Origin: Alentia gelatinosa
Taxonomy: Eukaryota; Annelida; Polychaeta; Phyllodocida; Polynoidae
DNA: 64,000 nucleotides
Reading direction: 5' to 3'
Assembly (NCBI GenBank): GCA_950022655.1
Contig: OX465581.1
Coordinates: forward strand, 30,041,300-30,105,299
Notes under the pieces: model-generated
Told to the model about the DNA's origin: nothing
Database searches by the model: none
The model's input: only the letters and a program-made list of their open reading frames with translations
Position numbers and translations under genes: made by a program
Shown: positions 40,401 to 52,400 of the stretch, piece by piece
Layout: every line of letters begins with the position of its first letter
How positions within the stretch are numbered: the first letter of the stretch is position 1

Positions 40401-43400
40401 TATGTATGCTTCTCATAGTGTTGGGAACTTCTAACTTAAATACCCATTTATTCAAACCGCTTGTAGACAAATATATGTAAATTCATCAAACTGACTGGCA
40501 TCGAAGTGAATTGATTTTGTATGAAAACAGCTCTAACACCCCCTCCTACCACCACCAACCCTCTCCAGTACGATTCCATCAGTATTCAAAAGAGATTAAA
40601 ACATACACCATGTAAAAATATACACCATGTAAGTGTGTTAACTGTTCTGTATAAGCGATTTCTTCCCCTGTGTCCTCGTTTGCGGTCATATGGTACCACT
40701 TTGGACCTGGCCTTGTAAACTCCGGTTGTGGAAATGTCCAGATAGTATGATAGTGATTGGCTCTAACAACATGTAATGTGGATAAACGGTAAATGATTCT
40801 GGTATACCGGAACAGTCCAGGAGGCCGTCAACCAGTACATAGAGAGTTGTTGTGTGGATGGGCGGAGCCTTTATGCTGGTGAATAGCTGCCATAACTTTA
40901 CACATGCGGGTATGAGGGCAGGTAGACCGCCAACTACAAACTGACACTCCCCCATTCCAGCACGGGTACAACTCTATCACCGAGATACCTGTGCACCAAA
41001 CAAAACCTTAATAAAAAAATACGTCACTAGATTTATTAGAAATGAAAGAGTGACTTTTATAACTACATGTAGTATTACCTTATAATCAGCCACATTATAA
41101 ATCGAGGTTTGGGTAATGTTCACAAATCAATTGGTACCGCTGACATCAATCAATATTCATACATTAATGTAGTTGAAAATTAAGGGGACTTGGATATTGG
41201 CATAATTTCAAAGACAATCTCTCAATATCTTACATTTTTTCGCTCCACATTACATGAGCATGTATTTTGTATGCCGTCTGCGAATTTGCACCAAACAGGC
41301 AAGACAAATGTGGCAGCAAGGTAGACATGTCATGAGGATTGGGTGTAATGGGGAAAAATGGAAAATACATGTTGTGTATCTTCAATAACTCGAAATCTAT
41401 TAGAAGAGAATCCCCAGCAGACAACGTTCAGCCATCTTCGTCTGCTTGTTTTATCAGCCGATATGACAGTGACATATGTACGACAGCTATACCATTAAGT
41501 TGGCAGTGGGGTGTAACTTAGCCTTGTTTACAAGGGTCGGGTTCCATATGGGCATCCAAGAGGACTTTCTCTGTGTCCTATTCTCTGAGTTAAGAGATGG
41601 TGGTCCCACTGCGTAAACGACCCTCTCTGAGGCCCACTCCAGCAGGCACATGGGCCACTCTTCCAACAGTTTTTTCGTACCGCTTGAGCTAACTCATACA
41701 AGCAGGGTGCAGGATCTAAGTTTGGAGAGTGTACCCTGGGTTTACGCGGCATTCTCTCTGCAGGGGTTTAGTTCGAGCCCTTACCACTCCTGCCTCCCCT
41801 ATGCGCACATAGGAGGGGGGGGGGGGTAGTATCACGGATAGTGCTGTCTCCGCTCCCCAATACTCAGTCCCCACGTTGCCTACTCCAGGGCCAACGCGGG
41901 CAGTGCGCCAACACTAGAAAGTGTACTGCACTGCGTGCTCATGTTGAGGTGTTAGAGGGGTAGGTGGGAGGGGGGAGAGGGGTCGTTGCAGGAAGTACCA
42001 CTGCAGGGCATGTGACCCTACATTGGTGTCATAGGTACTAGTAACCTTTTGAGGTGAAGTAGTGTTTGTTTCTAACATCGACGTGATGGGTAGAGTTATG
42101 TCCATAGCCTCCCATACGCAGCTTTACCGTTTATTGTTTGGGAGTTGAGGGCGGGGATGTAGTACGCTGTGTGGGATGTTTAAAATTCAAAATTTTGTGA
42201 GAATCAATGTTGGCATTTGAATAATTGAAAATACATTTTGTACCTTTAAAACTCCATTTCATTTGTACCTTTATAACTCCATTTCATATGCCGTACAGTA
42301 AATTGATAGTTAAGTTGGTATTTATATTGCGAGTGAAATAACTTTATTCTCTTATTGCCGCTGTTTGTCGTTATATGGTTGACGACTTTCCTATTTTAAA
42401 AGAGGATAATCATTTCATCTCGTTGCACACATTTACCTCATTTAATGGACAGAGAGTCGTCAGTTAGATATAAATATCCATATTACCAGGGTCATATGGC
42501 GATGGCGAATAGTTGTAGAGGACTGACCTTGTTATTATTTGTACCTTGGACCAACTGCTAGTAAGTTACATGCAGCTACTAAGATAAGAACGTTATATGA
42601 CATAAATAATGACGTGTTTATAGAGGGTGTATTTGTTAATGTCTACATGGCAGAGAATTCATATAGCAGCCGTCCAGAGAATGTGTTAGTGGCCTATACT
42701 GGGCGGGGGGTAAAATGGGGAATAACAATTTTTATTAATTCACATTATACATTGGTAAGGAGTAAAGTGATTGCATTGGACTTTTGTCCATTAAAGGCGG
42801 ATGATGCCTTAAGGCATCATTTGCTGGATATCTATGAAATTGTTTTTGAAAAGAAAATATTTCAACAATAAACTTGAAATTTGCACAGAATGTAGGTATA
42901 ACATCATATTTTTGAACTTAAGATAATAGAAATAAAAATATTAAGGATAACAAATTATATCACGTGATAAACCTTCGAATTTTGAGTTTAGAGAATAATG
43001 GCCCGTCCCCTAGAACTGTACATAGTCATTAGTAGCCGTCCCCAAGTGTGCAGTTCTGCCATAGGCGCCCGTCCTTAAAGGGTTAAAGAGCGAACAGTGT
43101 GCGCCATCCCAGTTCCCATATTATGCCCCACTCCTCGTTAAAAATACACAGAATCTACAATGAAAACTGGTGTCCGGAGCCCATATCGTTATGATTTTAA
43201 CCAATAATAATCATAAGTTATGGCAGATAAGCCGCGAGAGTGTAGTCATGACCATGTGAGGGGTGTTGTGTTCGTGGTCCCCAGATCCTCGTTCCTCAGC
43301 CTATAAGCCTTTCACTAATAATAATTCTAGACTTATAAAGAAAACGTTTGAAAATTCTGCAAACGGAAGAATTGTATGCATAATTTGGAATTACAATGAT

Positions 43401-46400
43401 ATTTTTAAAAACATATGAACGATCTAAACTACATGAAAGTGATTGGTTTGTAAGACAACCAAACCAAGTTCATGTACACTCAGATAGAAGGGGAATTAGT
43501 TTTGTGTGGTGAACTCTGATCATGAGAAAGTGAAACTGTACAAACGTATAGAAAACCCATCAACCTTTTGGTTGTGTAATGTTTATTGATTTCATGTATT
43601 CGGTTTGGCGTGATACACGCAGCTTTGATGAGTGAATGATCTATGGTAGCAAAATGACGGAAGTCCTTCGCGTGTTGGCAATGAGATATGTGGTGTGACA
43701 TGATATCAATGTATTCATTATGGATATAATTCATGCTGCTCAGTCAGTGGGTTGTCTAAAATAAATGCGTGTCATGCTGTTTATGACATAAATGCAGACC
43801 TCATGCCGTCGTTTAAAACTCGGTGCATGTGGTCACGTAAATACCAGTAATGAAGAAAAAACTTTACTTCCTGCTTGTTTTTTTATGAAAGAATTATATA
43901 GATGAAATATATATATATGAACTTATTTTTATGAATCGTTAGTGTTCTAAGAACTATTCTCTGGTTATGTATGTTAAAGCTATTCAGTTAATGTTAATTA
44001 TCTAATGTTGTCTTTTTTCTTTCATAGATAAATTACAAAATGAAGCCAGCGCGTTACATGACGAACGACTGAAAACAGAGGTAAATGCTCTATTAAGCTG
44101 CATTCAGTTTTATCCTTGAACAGTGAGGACTTACCTATGGAATATTTTAAGAAAAACATATATTGCACATTATATTTGATTGCAAAAAAAGAAGTTGTTT
44201 CATTTTTCCTCTCCTTTGGGAGAAGGGAAAACTAAATGGTCGGGATCCCCTCTCGTTAGAGTTGGGGCTCTCTCCCTAATTCTACACCAATATTCACTGA
44301 ACGCTGGCGAAGTCACCTTGTCTCTACACCAATATGCACATTATATTTGACTCTACAGTAAATATTTGTGAGACAAAACCAACATTTTGTAAGGTGGATA
44401 GAAGTTATCCAGCTGCTGATTAGCGTTGCATGGTTGTGTAGACAAAATGCACGTTAAGTGGGCGCACTTGTATTGGCGTTTAGATCTGCGGAATGGCCAG
44501 CGAGTTACTGAGAACATTCCCAGTCGCGACCACATGCTGCGAGCTTAGATCGGCCCGCGCGTTGAATGTAAACACGGCCAGGGCCAGGCATAACAAGGCA
44601 GGTGTTCAGACAGCTACGACCCAAACAACACGAGAGAGTTGTGCGCTGATGTCTGCCCCCACGCCATGTGGCTCAGTCAGGGATGGCACAGCTCAACGCA
44701 GCCTTTCCTGACAGAGTTTCATACAGGGAAATTCTAGGCAGTGTTTAGAGTGACACACGTGGTGGTGAATAAGTAAATACTGCTTCAAATTCAGTGCACG
44801 CTGTTGAACTGTATGAGCTGTTTCGTTATATTTGGACTGGGTATTAGATCGCTGACTTCATCCATAATAGTATATATACGCTCTTACTTTGAGCGCATGA
44901 AACCAAAGCTACAGCAAGAGCTATCGCTAAAATCAAATCCCAGCAAATCGTGTTCAAATTGCAAATAAACTACTCCTTAGTGGCATTGAATCTCATGTGA
45001 AAAGTCAACGGTATATATTGGAGATGCAAGTTTTCCCACAAATGTAGGAAATCCAACTTTCTGGAACCTTGATGGAAAATCGCATTAAAACATCAATATA
45101 TTTACACTATACTGACTTAACTTCATCTGAAACCTCCGGCAGGTACAACACTGTAGGCGCAGACCGCCCCCGCACTTTTCCGACCTTTTTTGACGGACCC
45201 AGCATGTGTACATTGGCCACCAGAGCAAACATTTTTAAGTGTGTGTTGGTTTTTTTTTTAAATTCCGACTTTTTCTCCATTTCCGTCCTTCATCCCTGTA
45301 TATTATGTTAAATAAATACGAGTGCAATGATATAGATAAACACTCATACTTCTTCATGTAGTCCAACTGTCGCTTATAGAAAAACAAGGTCGAAACGATA
45401 ATAGATAGATAATGTTTGTAAATGCTGATTTATATGGATACACTATACTTTTGTTTCAGGAACTAGAACGTATTAAACAAGAACTGGAGGATGAGAAGGA
45501 GCAGATGGAGCGATTAGCCAACGAGCTACGTGATGAGTACACGCGGATTAAAGGGTACGTATCAAACTGCCGTATGGGTAGTAGTAGTAGTAAACCCTAG
45601 AAGGGATTGACAGCCGAGTAACGCAGACTAGACCCCCCCCCCTCCCCCCACCATGAGGTCAGATCATCTTCACTGGTGGTTGGACACACTCGAGCGACCA
45701 GATTCTGTGAAACTCTGACAACAAACAACCATTATTTGCCTATATGATTTGCACGTCTGCGGTCTTGCTCCTGGATGCACCTTACTGCTTACATGGATTA
45801 ATAGCTACTATTTCACTGTCCTGAGCAAGTCCACTTATACCCATGTCTCTCTCATGACTTTTATATAAATTGGACAATCTATTATGGTATAGATATGGTT
45901 TGCCATTTTTGCTGAGTGTAAATTTCTGCTTGTAATCATGAAAAGCACGGACTTCGTTTTGCTAACTTCATAGAGAATTGTTTTTTATGACATATTTTTC
46001 ATTGTACAAGAGGCGTACCTTATGGGCAATTCCTACACCCTCACTGGATTTGCTCTGATGAGTTTGTCATGCATTGCAGTGAACGGGGAAACAATTTGTC
46101 AGACGCAGCTACATGAGCCCTTTATTGTAGAAGCCTTCCTGAAGGCTTTAGATAATGATCGCCAGGTTGTAGTTTTCCCACACCTAGTGTGAGGACAGTA
46201 AGGATCCCAACCCCAAGATCCTTGTAACGACTAAGAATCCGGGATTTAGGGGTCTACGGTATGTGGAAGAGAAAAATGAGGATATCTTGGGGAAATTGTG
46301 TGCGACACACGCTATACCCTAGGACTCCGTCATACCAGCCGTCAAGTGCCCCAAAAAGCTTGAGGGACACACTGGTCAGGGTAAAAGACAAGCAGAGCTT

Positions 46401-49400
46401 CCACGCAAAACACTTCAAAAAGACGAACACTCTTTGAGGCCTAACAGCTGTAGATATTGCCCAAAGCTCAACAACACTGGCAGGAACCATTGTAATACTA
46501 GTGGACACACATACATGAGTACCCGGTAGACACAATGTGGACTGCTGCAGTTGCAACCTTAAATACTGTATAGAGTGTACCCACTGTGGATTACATTATG
46601 TTGGGCAGACCAAAATGGAATTAAAAAGGCGTTTTGTACGGCTCTTTGACAATATCCAATGGGCCAAGGTGGCGCTCAGTGAAGTGGCCAGACACTTCAC
46701 CTCCACTGGCCACCAGGAAGAAGACAATGAAGCACAAAACTGTAAAAGGTGTTACTGTCCTGACTGCCACCCATTAAACAGTTTCTGCCCTAAAGCTGCA
46801 GATCTAGATTTAGCCACATCCTCTCTGATTCATGGAAAAAAACTAGCTCAAATTAGGACTTACGGTCCATGAAACCATGGTCCATGAAACCGTATCTAAT
46901 AGGAATCGCTAACCTTACAAATTTCCTCCTCTAATGTTGTTAGTAAATCAGTTTTGAACTATCACCTACACTGGGTAGCAGCTACTGTAAAGTGGGTGGT
47001 AGTTTAGACTACCACCCCTTCTATAGGTTTGTACCATGTGACCCCAAGTGACCCATTGGCGGGCAGCTGTCACGGCAGATTATAGTTATCATTTGTTATG
47101 TTGTCAAGGCCAGTGTTCTGTTGTTATGAAGTGTCAACAACAGTGGGTGGGGAGGGGCGTCTTTCGCTGTCAACCTCAGTGGATCTTAGCGTGTTTATGG
47201 TGGTTTCATCCTAGAGAGTAGCCAGCCTGGGAGTTGGGGGGGGGGGGTGCCAAATGTTCTCAAAGTATCCAAACATCCTCTTAGGGGAAACGTTGTTAGT
47301 GTTTTAAATTTCGTAAATGCACCTCATTAGATCTTTCTGAAGTACTCGATATATAACACCAGACATACGTTGTGTACGTTGTATGGTATTATGATACTTA
47401 TTGAATCACCAATGCTATTATTTTCATACTGTATTATTGTTTTGTCTCTCAGTGAATTGGACGAGACAGCGCAAGCGATGAAGTCTATAGAAGATGATAA
47501 ACACAAATTGCATGATACGACAAGTGGATTGCAGAACCAACTAGAGGTAAATAGGTCACGATCCAGACAAACTCTCATGATATCATGTTATAGTCTGTTA
47601 TCAGATATTCTATCTAATGTATAGATAGGCCATATTTTGCCAACCGACTCTCTCCCGTGTCTCTCTGTATTTCATGTAGAAAGGGATGAGTGTAGATAAA
47701 CAATTTATTGGTTATATAAAAGTAGGTACACTGTAAAATACATCTACTGCAAGGGTATACGTTAGTTATTGACCATTTTGTTATCCTTGCTGACGAATGA
47801 AAATTCAAACATCAATTTATTTCCAGATTGTCAATTTATCAGGACCCATATGTAAATGTTATATCCATGTATTTTCCCTTTCATAATACTTTATAGTCAT
47901 TGCAAGGGGAAAAGGAGCGTATTATGTCAGAACTTCAGCAATGGCACTCAAAGACGAAACGACTGTCGAAGGAGAAGCAGAATTTGTCAGAGGCTACAGA
48001 AACAATGAAATCGAGCCTCCACGAAATCGAAGCTAAAACACAAAAATTGCTCGACGAAAAATCCCAAGCTGAAGAAAGGTATGGCTGTTCACCTCTCGTG
48101 TTTTTAACCCTATTGGTGTAGAATGCAAGGTCACAAAGTATCATTTTTGTGTATTTTATTTGTGCTCTTATTGTCCCATTATGTGTAACCTAAATGTGGG
48201 GAAATATTGTTATGGGAAAAGGGTTAGGAAGAAATGAACAGCAAGGAATTTGATAACATTCCTTTTTATTGACAGATTACATGAAAAGGAAAAACAAGCA
48301 CTAAGGCTCGAGCAGGAGAAGACTTCTATTGCAGAGCATGCTGAAGTATTGAAAGAGTCAATCAAAGTAAGTAAGCTCGGATGTAAACATTGTGTTACGT
48401 TGTTATCAAAATATTTGATGATGATGACTCAGCAGGGATGCCAGTTTGTAGGATTTTGCCTACATGTAGGATTTTCATTTTAGTCTCAAAGATATAAAAA
48501 TTTCAAGAAATCGTATGTTTTGAGAACAATATAGACTCCAGGTTCCCTAAAATCTGGATCTTATATAAACTAGTTCTGTAATCCTTCAAAATTCTGAATT
48601 CAGCTACCCAGAGCACACTCAGTTAGATGGCCTATGGATCCCAGTGCTCCAACCTACAGCTGTAGGATGATAGGATTCCTGTAGGAAATGCTCCTACAGA
48701 TAAGGGCAAACTTGAAAACTAACATCTGATTGGCTTAAAATGTGTCATGTGAGAATAGAGTTATTAAGCATTACCAAGTCTAAAAGAAAATATCAGAGGA
48801 ATGCCTAATGAACTTGTAAAGATATTCTACAGAATATAGAACTGATAGTGTGTGGTAATCTTTCTTAAATGATTTTCTTTGAAGAGTACCCCATTTAATG
48901 CAGAACTACTCATTTACCCATTCTCATAGCAGATATCTAGCTATCATATACTGCCAGTCCATGCCCAAGGATCTGCTAGGAGAGTGATGGGGATTCCCCA
49001 TACGCCATGTGCGTTTTAGGTGATACATAGACTGGCCTCAGTCCCCATGTAGGAATTTTTCTTGACCCCCACTGGCATCCCTGATGATGAAACTGTCAAT
49101 TGTTTCATATCTGTATCAGTTAGTGCTAAATTGATGTTGATGTTAAGTATAGTCTGATCCAATAGCTCTTTTATGTGAAAATAAAGTAAGAATGTACAAA
49201 AAGTTAATTTTTATTGTGCGCAGCTAGCCCTCAATGTTAAAGAATTTGCCCTGAACAGAAGCAAAAGGGGTCTATTACACCCTATCATTCTGTCCGTTTA
49301 TAGAATTTTTTAACTATTGAGGGTTTGATATTGTATTTTCCAGGACTTGAATACGCAAAAAGCTGCCACAGAAGCCGAGCTGAGGGTATGTATCGGTACT

Positions 49401-52400
49401 CGTGATCTCTAAAAAATAACCAGTATCAATGAATATTTGGTTTATATAAGTTCTTTCATTAGCTCTTTCTGCTACATACATACTGCAAGGGTATACGTTA
49501 GTTATTGACCATTTTGTTATCCTTGCTGACGAATGAAAATTCAAACATCAATTTATTTCCAGATTGTCATCTATAGTTTGTGTATAAAATTATCAAGTTT
49601 GTGTATAAAATTATCAAATTTAGGTACTTAACATGGGAAAAACTTAATATTTATCTTAATAAACCTAGTGCAAACATCAGGTCCTCTACGATGGTCTAAA
49701 ACATTTTGTCGGGAAATGCAGTTTCTCTTACAACATATAAGTCATATTGGATTTATCGTTAAAGGGTACGTACACCAACCCATGAAATTGGGCTGTACGC
49801 ACTTGGATAGTACGAAAAAAGAAAACATGTCATGCTATGAGTGACCATCATCTGGAGAGCTTTATTTAAATCACCTACATGCCCTAAAAAGGTGTCAGCA
49901 ACTCAAAATAATCCAAAATAACTTCTGATCTAAGTAAAATATCGAGAATTGGTTTTCAGATCTATGCTCGTCTTCACGTTTCCCAACCGAAACCATATTG
50001 AACCATTTAAACGATTGTGATTACAACTGCCTAGTTTCTGAGTCATTACAATTTCCCATTATATCTTACACCCATAAACTCCTACACACATCCACCTATA
50101 TACATTTCCACTCTTTCACTTATACATACACACGGCCGTCCACCTACACCCTCATATACTGTTACACTATTACTTCCTTTCAGCCATACACCCTTTAACC
50201 CATACACACTTTTGCAAATACATCCTTTCACCTAGATACTGTTACACTAACTGGCATACTACATAAATATCTCTTTTCGTGGCTTACTAATCAATGAACT
50301 ACTGTCACGGTACTGCCTGCTAATTCTCATGTCACTGCTAATACATCTCATGTTTCACAAAAATCCCATCTCTCAAAATACATTCCCACCTCATCTTTAC
50401 TTCATTTTTCTCTAAATTTGGGCGTGCCACATTACTGACCATTTTCCCCATGTATTATGGAACAAGGTTGCATTTTCGACATTTGACACTGAGGGAATTC
50501 TCCTTGTAGGGGGAGGTGATGGCCCGGATCGAGGCGGAGCGCAGACTGAAGGAGGCGGAGGCGTCGCTGGGTCGCCTGGAGAAGGCCGTCAACAAGGACC
50601 CGGAGACGTCCACGCGGGACGAGATGGAGGTCCGCGAAGAGATGATTGGCGATGTCAAGACGCTAAAGAGTAAGTCGATCACACCGACGGTGCTTTGTTG
50701 GTACGTGAACTGATCGAGCCAACGAGATTAATTCTGGTGCTGCCACCAAGTGGATGATATAGAGACTAGTACATTAGTGCCTTTCATTCCCCAGTGGCTG
50801 TAGCATCGGATAAACCCAAGAATCTTGGTAATCTAATCATTTCAGGTATATCGACGCATCTCCTAAACTTTAGACATAAGTTCAGTGGTTAGATCTCAAA
50901 CGTCTTATGAATACTTTTGCCAAGTCTGTGATCGAGCTTAAAATTAGGGTATGACAAAAAGGGATGGTGGAAGACCGCGACATTCATGTATGCGAACTAT
51001 TACCAAATTAAAAAAAACAACAAAAAAAAACCAACTACAAATGGCGCTATCTTACAATTTCCTGGTGGATGATGGAAGAACTAGCAATCACTCTTATAAG
51101 ATATGTATTGTTTATCTCAACTTCTTTTCTTTCCTTCACCCAGAATTCTTTGAGAACGTAGCCTTTGAGTCAAAACTGGACGCTGATAAGACGATATTGA
51201 TAAAGAGCTCATTGAGCACGCGTCGAACGTGCGTGCGGCGCGCACAGACCCTGCGGCACGAAGCCAACCGGAAACGACGTGCCCGCAGCAGTGGTGAGTT
51301 TTCATAACACCAGTTGTTAACATTCTAGCAAAATAGCGCTTCTACATCGTCCAAAGTCCTTGTGCGTTATTCAGGAAGGCTTGATGATAGAGAATGTATG
51401 TAGTTTAGGTGCTTTATAAGAAGTTACAGTTAAAGTTGTGCGTTCACAAGGGAATGGCCCTTTGCAGGAATATTTCTTTTTGCCCATAATAAATAACATC
51501 ATTGATGTTTATTTCGTTTTACTCCTCTTGTAGTTGACTAGATAATACAGTATTAACTTCGGTCTTTTGTATATATACATGTGCCTTTGTATTTTCCCCT
51601 TCCTTATATCATAGTGATGTCAGTAGTGAATAATAACTGTAGACAAAAACCGAAGAATTGGTTGGTGATAAACTTTGAATAGTGTAGAAATGAAAATGGA
51701 TGAGGACATCACATTACTCCCAGTTCATTTTCAAGTCATTTGATAACAGCTGTATGTCTGATGTTTAGGCGAAATCCTCTTTATTTCCCTTCAAAAGTTG
51801 CCTGTCAGTAAACTCTGGTAATGAAGCCTTTCCGATATTTGCACAGTTTCCCTGCTAAAATAAATGCTACCTAACATCACAAGAGCCAGTTTGACTTAGC
51901 AAGTATTAATAAGAATCCCAGACAAGGCTTCATATACTGCATTCTTTCAATAAAACTATTTTTCCTCGTTATCACAGTACTTTCATTGGCCTGGCGATAA
52001 AGGGTAAACGAATAGCGAACACTCACACTCATGTTACATGTTTATGTACTGTATGCTTCAAGCTTTAAATGTCTTCATCTGTTGCCTGTTAAGTATTAAC
52101 TAAAACTGTATAGTCCGTTCAGTAAGCCAAGTTCAAGTTGTACGTCTTTCTTCTCACCTCTCAAGTGTATCGTTTCTGATTGTGGTGTCTGTTGCATTTG
52201 TGTTGTCTGAAAGGCATTACAGCGATTTAAGAGTCGCCTATTTACGCTGCCTGTTGATTTGTAGAGGATCACTTGGAAGTCCGCACAGTATATATGCGAC
52301 AGAAGAGCGGTAGTTACGACTCTCTGCCGGGGTCGCAGTCGCACCAGCAGTTGGAACCTCCATCTCCTAGTGACCTAAAGGCCCAGATGAAAGCCCTCCG

